A DNA stretch of 64,000 bases from Myxococcus sp046520405 (lineage in GTDB: Bacteria > Myxococcota > Myxococcia > Myxococcales > Myxococcaceae), in the NCBI GenBank assembly GCA_046520405.1, contig JBKGHI010000004.1, forward strand, positions 1 through 64,000, read 5' to 3'. The notes below the pieces were generated by a model, which saw only the letters and a program-made list of their open reading frames with translations, was not told the origin of the DNA and made no database searches. Both the position numbers and the translations under genes were made by a program. Positions 63,034-64,000 of the stretch are shown here, piece by piece (position 1 is the first letter of the stretch; each line of letters opens with the position of its first letter).

Positions 63034-63630
63034 CTACTTGGAGCCCCGGCGCCCGCCGGGGGCCTCGTCCCGGAAGACGGACAGCACGCCGGACACGTCC
63101 AGCCGGGACGTCTTGATGAACAGCCGCAGCGCGCGCTCCACGTGCTCCGCCAGCGTGGCCATCTTCTCCAGCCGCTGCAGCCGGTCCGGCGGGAGCCCCG
63201 CGTGGGACTCGGCCAGACGCCGGGCCTCCGCCAGGTCGGCGCGGATGCGCGCGACGAAGCCCGCCTCGCGCTCCTCGATGACGTGCGTCACCATCCGCAC
63301 CAGGTCGTTCTCCGCGCCGTAACGCCAGACGGTGTCCTGGGGCAGGCGCACGCGCTGGATGACGCCCCAGCGCTCCAAATCGCGCAGCAGCATGGAGACC
63401 CCGCCCTTGGACAGGTCCAGCTCGCGCTCGATTTCGCCGGCGGTCAGGGGCTCACCGCGCAGGTACAGCAGGGCCCACACGCGGCCCTGGTTGCGCTTGA
63501 ACCCCCAGAATTCAATGACGTTGCCCACCGCGTCCACCGCGATGGCTTCCCAGGGCGCCAGCCGGCCATCCGCTGGCGGCGCCTCCGAGTTCGGGCTCCC
63601 GGGTCCCCCCGTCCACAGGTAGCCTTTCAT
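63034..63630 (-). CDS. GbsR/MarR family transcriptional regulator
   Basis: A 198-aa winged-helix regulator. The recognisable GbsR block is FWGFKRNQGRVWALLYLRGE, then the winged-helix LTAGEIERELDLSKGGVSMLLRDLERWGVIQRV and long helices (IEEREAGFVARIRADLAEAR). Relatives respond to choline in Bacillus, but no choline genes are near. The ATG overlaps the stop of the upstream polyprenyl synthase gene (ATGA), so it is probably in one operon with it. Confidence 0.9.
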   Translation of the reverse strand: MKGYLWTGGPGSPNSEAPPADGRLAPWEAIAVDAVGNVIEFWGFKRNQGRVWALLYLRGEPLTAGEIERELDLSKGGVSMLLRDLERWGVIQRVRLPQDTVWRYGAENDLVRMVTHVIEEREAGFVARIRADLAEARRLAESHAGLPPDRLQRLEKMATLAEHVERALRLFIKTSRLDVSGVLSVFRDEAPGGRRGSK

Positions 63631-64000
63631 GCAGCGCGCCCCTGGACTTGTTCGGCGATGCCAGCCGACAGCTTCCGCGCCCAGCTCACCAGCTCCGCAC
63701 CCGCGGGCTCCTGCGCGAAGTGGCCCAGCTTGTCGAGCGCGGCCTCGATTTCGAGGTTCATCCGCGCCATGGACGCGTCCACCGCGCCGGCGGCTTCAAT
63801 GGCGGCGCCAATCTCCTTGGTCCGCTCCGGCGTGATGGCGGCGAACGCCCACGCGTCCTTCAGCTTGCGCCGCAGCGACTCGTCCTTGGCCACCGCCAGG
63901 AGGATGGGCATGGACGGCGTGCGCGAGTGCACGTCCGCGTAGCGCGGCTTGCCCACGTCCGTGCCCAGGATGTCGCGGATGTCGTCTGCAATCTGGAACG
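63627..64000 (-). CDS. Polyprenyl synthetase, C-terminal part (runs off the window)
   Basis: The C-terminal end of a prenyltransferase of the isoprenyl diphosphate synthase family. The second aspartate-rich motif is visible as FQIADDIRDILGTD immediately followed by VGKPRYADVHSRTPSMPI, which matches the K-hinge GKxxxD pattern. The 5' part including the first Asp motif lies beyond position 64000. The last codons overlap the GbsR-type regulator. Chain length cannot be told from this part. Confidence 0.88.
   Translation of the reverse strand, partial: FQIADDIRDILGTDVGKPRYADVHSRTPSMPILLAVAKDESLRRKLKDAWAFAAITPERTKEIGAAIEAAGAVDASMARMNLEIEAALDKLGHFAQEPAGAELVSWARKLSAGIAEQVQGRAA

Overview
The window is a very GC-rich, densely coded stretch of bacterial chromosome. 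It looks like a member of the Myxococcota, most likely Myxococcus or a close relative. The clues are many lipoproteins and two-component proteins, PilZ, Ser/Thr kinase and FHA-sigma54-activator genes, frequent GTG starts, and ATGA or GTGA stop/start overlaps that tie genes into tight operons. No rRNA, tRNA, insertion sequence, prophage or CRISPR array was seen.

Layout. 0-4 kb: a receiver-domain protein, a bestrophin-like channel, an HdeD-like membrane protein and miaA. 3.9-9.3 kb (minus strand): a compact operon with an S26-type peptidase, a PqqD-like/RRE protein, a lipoprotein, a large secreted beta-propeller protein, a 48-60-residue peptide with a lasso-type leader motif (YxxPxI) and an HprK-like kinase. 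This is the most interesting locus: it looks like a RiPP-type peptide modification system without canonical lasso or lanthipeptide enzymes. 9.4-18 kb: hisS, psd, a broken lipoprotein gene, a phosphoesterase, a PilZ protein, a PfkB kinase and an mlaE-mlaF-mlaD lipid transport operon. 18-27.5 kb: a zinc-finger protein, a secreted protein and a lipoprotein, a pseudouridine synthase, an M16 peptidase pair, a NarL-type regulator and an unusual kinase-like PEGA protein. 27.7-41.4 kb: a HAD nucleotidase, a Uma2 protein, a methyltransferase, a CBM-linked di-heme oxidoreductase, a diguanylate cyclase, an FtsB-like protein, a TlpA lipoprotein, a Fur-family regulator and small proteins. 41.4-54 kb: a secreted alpha-amylase lipoprotein, a Ser/Thr kinase-TPR protein divergent from an FHA sigma54 activator, several lipoproteins, a pentapeptide protein, a collapsed two-component pair, a shortened intradiol dioxygenase and an ECF sigma factor. 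54.3-61.5 kb (plus strand): a complete glgE-treS-mak-glgB operon converting trehalose to branched alpha-glucan. 61.5-62.1 kb: non-coding DNA with hairpins and a degenerate tandem repeat of about 49 bp. 62-64 kb: small proteins, a GGCT-like protein, a GbsR/MarR regulator and the C-terminus of a polyprenyl synthase.

Sequence quality matters here. Five genes (near 11.85, 18.92, 23.59, 25.44 and 44.2-44.5 kb) are interrupted by six frameshifts. Every one is consistent with loss of a single base, and most fall in G/C runs, so assembly or sequencing error is more likely than real inactivation. Two other loci (52.4 kb and 53.2 kb) appear to have lost larger internal segments.
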